DNA of 42,848 bases, from contig JAKAFS010000026.1 in the NCBI GenBank assembly GCA_021817825.1, forward strand, positions 1 through 42,848, written 5' to 3'. The notes beneath the pieces were generated by a model that searched no databases, was not told the origin of the DNA, and saw only the letters and a list, made by a program, of their open reading frames with translations. This stretch comes from Deltaproteobacteria bacterium (GTDB taxonomy: Bacteria; Desulfobacterota; Syntrophia; Syntrophales; UBA5619). This document shows, piece after piece, positions 34,564 through 41,984 of the stretch (position 1 is the first letter of the stretch; every line of letters starts with the position of its first letter). The position numbers were made by a program, and so were the translations under genes.

Positions 34564-35199
34564 CTAGCAGTCGACAAGCCGGTTCTGGATGGCGTAAAGG
34601 GTGAGTTCGGCGTTTTTTTTCAAGTTCATCTTTGCCATGACCCGGCTGCGGTAGGTGCTGATGGTCTTGACGCTGAGGCACACCTCGTCGGCGATCTCCT
34701 TGACCGCTTTCCCCGAGGCCAGCATGAGCATTACCTGGTACTCCCGGTCCGAGAGGGTCTCGTGGGGCGGCTTGCCGGCGTCGCTGTCCAATTCGCCGGC
34801 CAGCTTTTCGGCGAGCGACGCGCTGACATACTTGCGGCCGCAGGAGACCTTGCGGATCGCCCCGATCAGTTCGTCGGGGGCCGAAGCCTTGGTCAGATAG
34901 CCCGAGGCGCCGGCTCGAAGGGCGCGGATGGCGTACTGCTCCTCGGCGTGCATGCTGAGGATGAGGACCGGGAGGCGCGGCCGCTCGGCCTTGATCTCCT
35001 TCAGGACCTCCAGACCGCTCCGGCCGGGCATGGAGATGTCCAAAAGGACGCAGTCGAATTCGCCGTCCCGGATCTTCTCCAGCGCCTCCTGGGCGTTGGC
35101 CGCTTCATCGCGGACGGAAAGGTCGGTCACGTCGGCGAGGATCTGCTTGAGCCCCTCCCGGACGATGGCGTGGTCGTCGACGACCAGTATCCGAATCAT
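34564..35199 (-). CDS. NarL/FixJ-family response regulator
   Basis: A 211-residue transcription factor. Its receiver domain (1-120) has the acidic pair Asp8/Asp9 (VVDDHAIV), phospho-acceptor Asp54 (VLLDISMPGRSG) and Lys in YLTKASAP. The LuxR-type HTH (~148-205) shows LSDREYQVMLMLASGKAVKEIADEVCLSVKTISTYRSRVMAKM. Its ATG overlaps the kinase stop by 4 nt, so the two form a coupled two-component system. Target genes are not apparent from the window. Confidence 0.93.
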   Translation of the reverse strand: MIRILVVDDHAIVREGLKQILADVTDLSVRDEAANAQEALEKIRDGEFDCVLLDISMPGRSGLEVLKEIKAERPRLPVLILSMHAEEQYAIRALRAGASGYLTKASAPDELIGAIRKVSCGRKYVSASLAEKLAGELDSDAGKPPHETLSDREYQVMLMLASGKAVKEIADEVCLSVKTISTYRSRVMAKMNLKKNAELTLYAIQNRLVDC

Positions 35200-36662
35200 G
35201 CCTTTTTCTCCTTTGCCTGTCCGGGCGCCGGGTGCAAAAGGGGGATGCCGACGGTGACCGTGGTTCCCTCTTCGCAGTTGCCCGAGATCTTGAGTTCGCC
35301 TCCGAAGAGATGGGTCCGCTCCCGCATGCCGATGATGCCGAAGGAGCGGCCGTCGTCGATCTGCTTTTTCGTGATCCCCCGGCCGTTGTCCGCGACGGTC
35401 AGGAGAATCCGTCCCTCCTCGCGCTCCAGACGGACCGATACCTTGCTGGCTCCGGCATGGCGGGCGATGTTGGTCAGCGTCTCCTGGAAGATCCGAAAGA
35501 GAACCGTCGCCACGTCACGGTCGAGCTCCAGATCGTCCGCCTCCAGTTGCGCCCGGCAGGCGATGCCGGAGCGGTTCTGGAAATCCGCGGCCTGCCATTC
35601 GATGGCCGCAGCCAGTCCCAGATCATCCAGGAGACCCGGGCGTAGTTCCTGGGAGATCCGGCGGACCGATTCGATCGTCGCGTCGGCGAGCTTCTCCATC
35701 TGTCGAGCCTTGGCGTGGAGCGGCTTCTCCCCGGCGGGCAGGCGGTTCTTGAGCCACGAGAGATCCATCTTGAGGGCCGTCAGGGCCTGCCCCAATTCGT
35801 CGTGGATCTCGCGGGCGATCCGGGTCCGCTCCTCCTCCCGGACGCTCTGCTGGTGGGCCGAAAGATTCCTGAGCTCCTCCCGGGAGAGCTCCAGCTCCTT
35901 TTCCGCCTGGATCCGCTCGGTGATGTCTTCGTAGGTGACCACGACCCGCCCTTCCCGGAGCGTGTCGCCGATCCGGGAGGAGCGGAGCATGCAGATGATG
36001 TCGGTGCCGTCCTTCTTGCGGCAGGGGAACTCGGTGCTGAAGGTCCGCTGTCGTTCGAGGGCGCTGTAGAAACGGCGGGCAAGCTCCTCGTAGTCCGCGT
36101 CGGAGCGGTAGAAGAGGCGGACGCTCTTGCCGATCAGTTCCTCGGGGCGCCAGCCGAAGATGGTCTGCACGGCGTTGTTGGCAAAGTTGAAGATCCGGTT
36201 TTGGAGGCCGATGACGGCATGGGGGATGGCATCGAGGAGCGACGATTCGAGGGCCTCGAGTTCCTCGAGACGGGTCCGGGATTCCTTCTGCTCGGTGATG
36301 TTCATGTTGTTCCCCAGGACCGCGCGGCGGCCCCGGTATTGGATCGAGGTGACGGTCTCCAGGATCCACTTGATCCGGCCGTCGCCGGTGATGATCCGAA
36401 ACTCGTAGGGCGAGAAGCGCTGCCCCTTCAGCATCCGGACGGCGCTGCGGTGGGCCTGGGTCCGGTCGATGGGATGGACGAGGCTCAGGGACTCCATCCC
36501 CAGCATCCCTTCCTCGGTATAGCCGGCATATTCATGGATATGGGGGTTGGTGAACTGGAATTTGCCGTCCTGGAGGATATAGACGCCCGCCTGGGAGCTG
36601 TTGGCCAGCGTCCGGTAGAGGTCCTCGTCGAAGGGACGGGCATGACTCATCGCAGTGCTCAC
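35196..36662 (-). CDS. Cytoplasmic PAS-domain sensor histidine kinase (NarX/DegS type)
   Basis: A 488-residue kinase without membrane helices. Two PAS domains (~12-125 and ~140-250, e.g. VYILQDGKFQFTNPHIHEYAGYTEE, IFNFANNAVQTIFGWRPEELIGK) are followed by a short coiled coil (IQAEKELELSREELRNL). A HisKA_3 dimerisation domain has the phospho-acceptor His287 in EERTRIAREIHDELGQAL. The HATPase_c domain has the N box and G boxes (NIARHAGASKV, VADNGRGIT, FGIIGMRERTHLFGG). It lies 5 bp after the DUF4384 gene and overlaps the regulator gene. Sensing must be cytoplasmic, by the PAS domains, or through a partner. Confidence 0.92.
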   Translation of the reverse strand: MSTAMSHARPFDEDLYRTLANSSQAGVYILQDGKFQFTNPHIHEYAGYTEEGMLGMESLSLVHPIDRTQAHRSAVRMLKGQRFSPYEFRIITGDGRIKWILETVTSIQYRGRRAVLGNNMNITEQKESRTRLEELEALESSLLDAIPHAVIGLQNRIFNFANNAVQTIFGWRPEELIGKSVRLFYRSDADYEELARRFYSALERQRTFSTEFPCRKKDGTDIICMLRSSRIGDTLREGRVVVTYEDITERIQAEKELELSREELRNLSAHQQSVREEERTRIAREIHDELGQALTALKMDLSWLKNRLPAGEKPLHAKARQMEKLADATIESVRRISQELRPGLLDDLGLAAAIEWQAADFQNRSGIACRAQLEADDLELDRDVATVLFRIFQETLTNIARHAGASKVSVRLEREEGRILLTVADNGRGITKKQIDDGRSFGIIGMRERTHLFGGELKISGNCEEGTTVTVGIPLLHPAPGQAKEKKA

Positions 36663-36667
36663 TTCCC

Positions 36668-37525
36668 TTACCTTCCGGTGTTCAGCGTCGTCTGGTCTTC
36701 GAAGAACTCGGCGGCCGACTTTGTCTTGCTGCCGCCGGCCTGCGAGACCTTCACACCCCGGGTCGTCATGCCGATGTCCTTGGCCGCCGTTTTGACCTGA
36801 TACACCTCGCCCTGGGGTTCCAACTGGAGGTCGCCCAAGGGCGCCGTGCTCGTATAGACGATGATGTTTTCCTCCCCGAAGGGGGGACTCACCTCCAGCT
36901 CGAACCGGTCATTGCCGGAAGGCAGCTCATAGATCACCCCGCCGTTGAAGTAGTTGTCCCTGCGGAAGGGGTTGGGCAGAAGCTGGATCAGGTTCCCGCC
37001 GGCATCCTTATACAATATTCTGGCGAAAAAGGGCTTGTTGCTCTTGAGATAGATCTTGATCCTTTCGCTTTGCCGGTAGGCCTTCTTGTCTGTCCAGAGC
37101 TGCACGTTCAAAGGGAGGGAGGGGTCGTCGCCCAGATTTTTACCCTTCTGGATCGCCTGCATCGCCTTTTCGTCGGGGGTGACTTCGGCCTGGATCGCGA
37201 TTTTGTAGCAGTCTCCCGAGGAGGCGTCTTTGTACCAGCCCTTTTCCAGCTCCTGAACAATCTTGAGAGACGCGTTGGCGTAGGCGCTGACGAGGTCTTT
37301 TTCCAACTGGAAGTCTTTGACCTGCGTTTCGCTTTTGATGTAGCTCAGGCTCTTTTCCACGGCGTTGCGCCTGGCCTCGGCCAGGGCCTGCTGTTCGGTC
37401 TGCCGTCTGGACTTGTCGTCGCCCAGGCAGGCATATCCTTCGGCATCGGTGATGGTGGACTGGGCGGCGTGGAGGGGCGCACACAGAGAAATCAAAAGCA
37501 ATAAAACGAGGCATATTCTTTTCAT
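36668..37525 (-). CDS. Exported DUF4384-domain protein
   Basis: A 285-residue secreted protein with signal peptide MKRICLVLLLLISLC then APLHA. The first half (AEGYACLGDDKSRRQTEQQALAEARRNAVEKSLSYI ... LEKDLVSAYANASLKIV) is an LPP20-like helical domain with EQQALAEARRNAVE. The second half is DUF4384: LNVQLWTDKKAYRQSERIKIYLKSNKPFFARILYKDAGGNLIQLLPN...IYELP. DUF4384 proteins are mostly uncharacterised envelope proteins, some linked to protease/kinase clusters. Start ATG 37525 follows GAAGGAGA. It heads a three-gene operon with a soluble histidine kinase and its regulator; the periplasmic protein may be a sensory partner. Divergent from nfeD. Confidence 0.82.
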   Translation of the reverse strand: MKRICLVLLLLISLCAPLHAAQSTITDAEGYACLGDDKSRRQTEQQALAEARRNAVEKSLSYIKSETQVKDFQLEKDLVSAYANASLKIVQELEKGWYKDASSGDCYKIAIQAEVTPDEKAMQAIQKGKNLGDDPSLPLNVQLWTDKKAYRQSERIKIYLKSNKPFFARILYKDAGGNLIQLLPNPFRRDNYFNGGVIYELPSGNDRFELEVSPPFGEENIIVYTSTAPLGDLQLEPQGEVYQVKTAAKDIGMTTRGVKVSQAGGSKTKSAAEFFEDQTTLNTGR

Positions 37526-37672
37526 GGTCGCCGTCTCCTTCTCACATTTGGGGCCTGCCGGATGCTTGGTGAATCCTGACAACATTGCCCTTTTCTGTCA
37601 AGAAAAGAAGTGCTGCCGGACCATTCCTGCCCAAGGGATTCCGGGCGGTCTTCCGGCTCCGCCAACATTCCC

Positions 37673-37702
37673 TTGACTTATCGAAATGTTATTTCGTATG
37701 CT
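37673..37702 (+). promoter_or_regulatory. nfeD promoter with a palindrome in the spacer
   Basis: TTGACT (37673-37678), 18 bp, TATGCT (37697-37702). The spacer contains a perfect inverted repeat CGAAAT-GTT-ATTTCG (37682-37696), a likely repressor or activator site. On the opposite strand TTGACA (37596-37601 complement) with a poor -10 may serve the DUF4384 operon. Confidence 0.65.
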
Positions 37703-37765
37703 GCGCCCTCCAAAGGTGCAGTATCCTCTCATAAAATTTTTCACGTTTCGGAAAAAGGGGAATGA

Positions 37766-38242
37766 ATGGACCTCACTGTTTTGCCTTGGCTCCTCTGGTT
37801 TTTGGCCGGCATTGCCATCATGCTCGCCGAGCTTGCCGTTCCCGGTTTCGTGATCCTCTTTTTTGGCGTGGGCTGCTGGGGCGCCGCGGTTGTGGCGGTC
37901 TTTGCCCCCGAGTCCTATTCGGTGCAAGTTGCCGTCTTTTTGACCGTTGCCGTGATTTCGCTCATCACGTTGCGGAAAGTGGCCATGCGTGTCTTTGTGG
38001 GCCGCAGCGAAGGTCCCGATACCGATGATGAGGGGAATGTTCCCAAAGGAGCGCGGGTGACCCTCGAAGAGAATCTGGAGGCGGGCCGGGTCGGCCGGGT
38101 GCGCTTTCGCGGCGCCCTGTGGGATGCCGTTTCCGAAGAGCGCATCCCTGCCGGAGCGGATGCCGAAATCATCGGAGTGGACAAGACCAATCGGTCCTGC
38201 CTGAGGCTCAAAGGCGTCTCGCCTGTCTTTCCCCCTACCTGA
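37766..38242 (+). CDS. nfeD: NfeD-like membrane protein (short form)
   Basis: A 158-residue protein with two or three membrane helices in the first ~75 residues (WLLWFLAGIAIMLAELAVPGF, VILFFGVGCWGAAVVAVF, VFLTVAVISLITLRKV). A C-terminal OB-fold follows (KGARVTLEENLEAGRVGRVRFRGALWDAVSEERIPAGADAEIIGVD), typical of NfeD1b/YbbK-like proteins. NfeD proteins form complexes with SPFH/stomatin proteins, and a SPFH gene follows 40 bp on. The long form carries a ClpP-like protease, absent here. The pair probably organises membrane microdomains or protects the membrane under stress. Confidence 0.88.
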   Translation: MDLTVLPWLLWFLAGIAIMLAELAVPGFVILFFGVGCWGAAVVAVFAPESYSVQVAVFLTVAVISLITLRKVAMRVFVGRSEGPDTDDEGNVPKGARVTLEENLEAGRVGRVRFRGALWDAVSEERIPAGADAEIIGVDKTNRSCLRLKGVSPVFPPT

Positions 38243-38282
38243 ACCCTAACCGTGCAATCAAATTTAAGGAGGAATGTCATTT

Positions 38283-39200
38283 ATGTCTTCGACGCTTGTC
38301 GCATTGATCGCCGTCGCCGTCCTGGTCGTTATCGTCCTCGTCAAGGGGGCGCTCATCGTTCCGCAAAAAACGTCCGTCATCGTTGAGCGCCTGGGAAAGT
38401 ACCATCGCACCCTCGATGCCGGCTTCCATATCCTGATCCCCTTCATGGATCGGTCCGCCTACAAATTCAGCCTGAAGGAAGAGGTGATGGACATCCCCGC
38501 CCAAATCTGCATCACCAAGGACAACGTGAGCGTCGAGGTGGACGGCCTCATCTATCTTGAAGTCCAGGATGCCCACAAGGCCGCCTACGGCATCGACAAC
38601 TACCGCCGGGCGGCCTCGCAACTGGCCCAAACCACCCTGCGTTCGGCGATCGGCAAGATCGACCTCGATAAAACCTTCGAGGAACGGGATAAGATCAATA
38701 CGGAAGTGATCGATGCCATCGATCAGGCCGCCCTCTCCTGGGGTGTGAAGGTGCTGCGTTACGAGATCAAGGACATCACCCCGCCCATGTCGGTGAAAGA
38801 AGCCATGGAAGCCCAGATGACGGCGGAGCGCCAAAAGAGGGCCAACATCGCCACCTCCGAGGGGCTGCGGCAGAGCATGATCAACCAGTCGGAAGGTGAA
38901 AAACAAAAGCAGATCAACGAGGCCGAGGGCAAGGCGGCGCAGGTCACGCTGGTGGCCGAAGCGGATGCCAAACGGATCGAACTGATCGCCAAGGCGACGG
39001 GCGAGGGGATCAGCAAGGTGGCCGCCGCGATTAAGGATCAGGGCGGAATCGAAGCGCTGAACATGCGGCTGGCGGAGCAGTATATTCTCCAGTTCGGCAA
39101 CCTCGCCAAGACCACCAACACGGTAATCATGCCCAGCAACGTCGCCGATGTCGCCGGCATCATCGCCGCGGCGATGTCGACCGTAAGAGAAATCAAATAG
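38283..39200 (+). CDS. SPFH/stomatin-family membrane protein (QmcA-like)
   Basis: A 305-residue protein anchored by one N-terminal helix (STLVALIAVAVLVVIVLVKGALIV), with the SPFH/band-7 domain beginning QKTSVIVERLGKYHRTLDAGFHILIPFMD. It continues with VEVDGLIYLEVQDAHKAAYGIDNYRRA and LRSAIGKIDLDKTFEERDKIN, followed by a long coiled C-terminal region (EAQMTAERQKRANIATSEGLRQSMINQSEGEKQKQINEAEG) and a hydrophobic tail. It forms oligomeric membrane scaffolds and partners NfeD. I take ATG 38283 because AAGGAGG is 10 nt upstream; ATG 38274 is too close to it. Confidence 0.92.
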   Translation: MSSTLVALIAVAVLVVIVLVKGALIVPQKTSVIVERLGKYHRTLDAGFHILIPFMDRSAYKFSLKEEVMDIPAQICITKDNVSVEVDGLIYLEVQDAHKAAYGIDNYRRAASQLAQTTLRSAIGKIDLDKTFEERDKINTEVIDAIDQAALSWGVKVLRYEIKDITPPMSVKEAMEAQMTAERQKRANIATSEGLRQSMINQSEGEKQKQINEAEGKAAQVTLVAEADAKRIELIAKATGEGISKVAAAIKDQGGIEALNMRLAEQYILQFGNLAKTTNTVIMPSNVADVAGIIAAAMSTVREIK

Positions 39201-39533
39201 CGCAATCCGGTCACCCTCCCTCACCCCTTCACGGATCGCAAGGGGTGAGGGCCTTTGCAGGACTCCTCATGCTCGAATGGCTTGCCGATCTCCGGCGCAA
39301 AAAGCTGACGGCCGTCCCTTTTCCGGAAACCAGGGAAACGATCGTCCGCTATCGGGTGCTCAAAGAAGACTACCGCCAGGACCCGGCGGCAAGGTGGGCA
39401 AAAACAACTGCGCAGTCCCTGCTGCGTAACTTGCTGATGAGACGATTTTGTTAACGACTATCGCCATTTAGAACTCCGGTTCAGCTTTGTGAAAACCTTA
39501 TGATTGAACTACGACGAAAGGGGGATGAAAAAG
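39201..39533. other. Intergenic region after the SPFH gene, with a hairpin
   Basis: A 12-bp perfect stem, CCCTCACCCCTT (39218-39229) with AAGGGGTGAGGG (39240-39251), 10-nt loop, lies about 17 bp after the SPFH stop. It is followed by CCTTTGC, so it is a weak-looking terminator. A short open frame (39269-39454) follows (listed separately). No promoter for the channel gene is certain. Confidence 0.55.
39269..39454 (+). CDS. Possible small protein of unknown function
   Basis: A 61-residue frame starting MLEWLADLRRKKLTAVPFPETRE and ending LLRNLLMRRFC. It is basic and has no membrane segment or motif I recognise. The start lacks an obvious ribosome-binding site and the frame begins beside a hairpin, so it may be chance. 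It is included because codon use is not unlike the neighbours and the gap otherwise lacks a gene. Confidence 0.25.
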   Translation: MLEWLADLRRKKLTAVPFPETRETIVRYRVLKEDYRQDPAARWAKTTAQSLLRNLLMRRFC

Positions 39534-40322
39534 ATGCGAGATACCGCTGCGGCCCGACATAGTCCAAAACCCTATGAACTGTTCATGCTCTGCCTTTCGC
39601 TCTTCGCACTGGCGGCGATAGCGACCACTGCCTTCGTGCCGATCACCGGCGAAAGCCGGACTATTTTGCAGTGGGCCGACACCTTGGTCTGCGCGCTGTT
39701 TTTCGTGGATTTTCTCGTCCTCTTCTATCGGGCGCCCAGCCGCTGGCGCTACTTCTTCACCTGGGGATGGGTCGATCTACTCTCCAGCATTCCGTCGATC
39801 GACGTGCTGCGGTGGGGTCGCGCAGCGCGCATTCTCCGCGTCTTTCACCTCTTTCGATTGATAAAGACGGCGCGGGTCCTTACCGCCTTCATCCTGCACA
39901 AACGGGACGAAAGCGCTTTTCTGGCCGCGGTGCTGGCCGCCATTCTGCTGGTGACCTGTTCGAGCATCCTGATCCTGCAATTGGAGACGGCCGCTGATGC
40001 GAATATCAAGGGAGCGGGTGACGCGCTCTGGTGGTCGCTCGTCACCTTGACGACCGTCGGTTATGGAGATCGCTTCCCGGTGACGATGGAAGGCCGTGTG
40101 GTTGGTGTCTTTCTGATGGTTGCCGGTGTCGGTTTGCTCGGAACCCTCTCGGGGTTGGTCGCCTCCTGGTTCCTTTCGCCGGCGCAAAAGCGAGACCGGA
40201 ATGAAACAGAACTCCTGCGGGCCGAGATCGCCGAGCTGCGTACCGGGGTTGCAATGCTGTTGGCGAAAGACACCAACACGCCAGCAACAGAAAAAGAACG
40301 TCCGCCCGGGGGCGGACAGTAG
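39534..40322 (+). CDS. Voltage-gated-like potassium channel
   Basis: A 262-residue six-helix ion channel. S1-S3 are near residues 10-75 (ELFMLCLSLFALAAIATTAFV, WADTLVCALFFVDFLVLFY). An S4-like segment with repeated arginines (LRWGRAARILRVFHLFRLIKTARVL) resembles a voltage sensor, S5 follows (FLAAVLAAILLVTCSSILIL), and the pore helix and K+ selectivity filter are WWSLVTLTTVGYGDRFP, then S6 (VVGVFLMVAGVGLLGTLSGLVASWF). A short cytoplasmic coiled tail (ETELLRAEIAELRTGVAML) follows. AAAGGGGG 9 nt before ATG 39534 supports that start; ATG 39525 is adjacent to the site. Role: K+ flux, osmotic or potential control. Confidence 0.9.
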   Translation: MRDTAAARHSPKPYELFMLCLSLFALAAIATTAFVPITGESRTILQWADTLVCALFFVDFLVLFYRAPSRWRYFFTWGWVDLLSSIPSIDVLRWGRAARILRVFHLFRLIKTARVLTAFILHKRDESAFLAAVLAAILLVTCSSILILQLETAADANIKGAGDALWWSLVTLTTVGYGDRFPVTMEGRVVGVFLMVAGVGLLGTLSGLVASWFLSPAQKRDRNETELLRAEIAELRTGVAMLLAKDTNTPATEKERPPGGGQ

Positions 40323-40467
40323 AGAGCGACCGATAGCTGCGGAGCGGCAGTGCAACGCCGCCGAGGAGGTTTGCGGTGCAAATCGTCCTGTCGCGATTAG
40401 AACTTGCTTTTCATCGAGGGTTGTCATTAAATCGCCCGGAACAATGCATCCCGAAGGGAGAAAAAAG

Positions 40468-40935
40468 GTGCTGAAAACGCGGCGTCTGAAAACCTGTTGC
40501 GGCCTGGGGTTCCTCTGTGTCATTTTCATATTTTTGACCTCCTGCGTGAGCTGGATCGTCGATCAGCCTTCCATTGTCGTCCAGAAGGTCGTGATCACCC
40601 CCCTTTCCTTCACCGAGGTGAACCTGCTGATCGATCTGGACGTACGGAATCCGAACCGTTTCGATCTGACGCTCAAATCCTTTCACTGCACCATCGCCAT
40701 CGACAAGGAAGAACTGGGAAAGGGCAGTCTGCAAGAGAAGATCCTGGTTCCTTCGTCATCGACCACCCGAATTCAGGTTCCCGTCGGGGTGAAACTCCAA
40801 GATCTGGGCAGCAGTCTGAAGAACATTTTAAGGGGAGGCGATCTGCCCTATAAGGTAGAGGGAAAGGCCGATATCGGGACGGTATTCGGCAGCTTCGCCG
40901 TCACCTTTGCAAAAGAAGGCCCTCTCGGTCTGTGA
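40468..40935 (+). CDS. LEA14-type (WHy-domain) lipoprotein
   Basis: A 155-residue lipoprotein starting at GTG 40468, which has GGGAG 7 nt upstream. A longer reading from ATG 40444 is possible. The signal ends in the lipobox LTSC (Cys near 27, in CVIFIFLTSCVSW). The mature part has the water-stress/hypersensitive (WHy) fold: VVQKVVITPLSFTEVNLLIDLDVRNPNRFDLTLKSFHCTIAIDKEEL (the NPN signature), then LVPSSSTTRIQVPVGVKL and LPYKVEGKADIGTVFGSFAVTF. Bacterial LEA14-like proteins are linked to desiccation or stress, with no known enzymatic activity. The neighbours are a K+ channel and a HAD phosphatase. Confidence 0.83.
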   Translation: MLKTRRLKTCCGLGFLCVIFIFLTSCVSWIVDQPSIVVQKVVITPLSFTEVNLLIDLDVRNPNRFDLTLKSFHCTIAIDKEELGKGSLQEKILVPSSSTTRIQVPVGVKLQDLGSSLKNILRGGDLPYKVEGKADIGTVFGSFAVTFAKEGPLGL

Positions 40936-41042
40936 TCTGGCGCCTTGAGGGAGGATATCGTTGCCCCCGGCGCGGCGTCTTGAAAATTGCCGGAATTCAA
41001 CCTTCTTTAGAATAAGATGAAAAGAGGAACAGGCATCATTAT

Positions 41043-41648
41043 ATGAACGTTGATGCAGTGCTGTTTGATTTCGGCGGCGTACTTGCCGAAGAGGGGTTCC
41101 GGGAGGGACTCACCGAAGTGGCCAGGGCCAATGGGCTCGATCCCGTGGCCTTTGTGCAAACTGCGGTCGATACGGTCTATGCCACGGGCTACCTGTTGGG
41201 AAAGGCGCCGGAGAGCCGGTTCTGGGATGCCTTAAGACAAAAAACGGGCATCAAGGAGAGTGACGATGCTTTGCGGGAGGCGGTCTTCTCCCGGTTTATC
41301 CCTAGGGACTGGATGCTCGATCTGGTGAAAAAGTTGAAGGGCCGGGGGCTGACGGTCGGCATCTTGAGCGACCAACTCGACATGCTGGACCAGCTCGACA
41401 AAAAATATGATTTCTTTCGCTGGTTCGATGATGTCTTCAACAGTTATCATCTGGGCAAGGGAAAGCGAGATCCCAGCCATTTCGCCGATGTCGCCCGGGT
41501 GTTGAAAACAAAGCCCGAACGCCTGCTTTTCATCGACGATGACCAGGGCAATATCGCCAGAGCGCGGCAGATGGGTTGGCAGGCGATTCTGTACACCGAT
41601 CGCGAGAGCTTCCTAAAGGCATTGGAGGCGATCGTCCCGCTGACGTAA
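41043..41648 (+). CDS. HAD-superfamily phosphatase (YihX-like subclass IA)
   Basis: A 201-residue HAD hydrolase. Motif I is VLFDFGGVLAEEGF with nucleophile Asp; the second Asp is replaced by Gly, as in the DFGGV subgroup such as YihX, which acts on small sugar phosphates. The cap helices span ~18-85, motif II is VGILSDQLDM, motif III Lys is in HLGKGKRDPSHF, and motif IV is LLFIDDDQGNIARARQMG. The substrate is not predictable. A poorly spaced GAGGAA lies upstream. No clear operon partner. Confidence 0.88.
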   Translation: MNVDAVLFDFGGVLAEEGFREGLTEVARANGLDPVAFVQTAVDTVYATGYLLGKAPESRFWDALRQKTGIKESDDALREAVFSRFIPRDWMLDLVKKLKGRGLTVGILSDQLDMLDQLDKKYDFFRWFDDVFNSYHLGKGKRDPSHFADVARVLKTKPERLLFIDDDQGNIARARQMGWQAILYTDRESFLKALEAIVPLT

Positions 41649-41735
41649 GCCCTGTTCCGGCCCGGGTTCCCGCTTCCCGATCAGGTCGGGACAAACTTTA
41701 TATGCCTGAGTGATCATTTTGCGGAGTCTCTTCCC

Positions 41736-41984
41736 ATGACCGTCCATAGAATTCCCTTCGCCAAGCTCAGCCCGGACGCCCTACAGGGGGTGATCGACGA
41801 ATTTATCTCCCGGGAGGCAACCGATTACGGCGCCATCGAGGCCGACCGGGAAACGAAATTCCGGCAGGTCATGAACCGGCTGGAAGGGGGAACGGCGGTC
41901 CTGGTCTTCGACGACGAGAGCGAGACCACCCATATCTTTCTGGCCGATGATCCGATTTTAAAAAAAGTCACTGTCGCTTTTTGA
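41736..41984 (+). CDS. YheU-family (UPF0270) protein
   Basis: An 82-residue protein matching the YheU/UPF0270 family: IPFAKLSPDALQGVIDEFISREATDYGAIEAD, then GGTAVLVFDDESETTHIF. E. coli YheU has the same layout ([43 protein letters not shown]). The function is unknown. Its last 17 bases overlap the end of the convergent transporter gene. Confidence 0.85.
   Translation: MTVHRIPFAKLSPDALQGVIDEFISREATDYGAIEADRETKFRQVMNRLEGGTAVLVFDDESETTHIFLADDPILKKVTVAF

Noticed and set aside
40120..40467. A 271-codon frame that would extend the LEA-type gene upstream to overlap the K+ channel
   Set aside because: The upstream part lies in the other frame over the channel gene and carries no recognisable domain; a GTG with a good ribosome-binding site at 40468 and a lipobox make the shorter gene far more likely.
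41652..41693. A terminator downstream of the HAD gene
   Set aside because: CCCGA-TCAGG-TCGGG forms a 5-bp stem only, and the T-rich stretch after it is interrupted.
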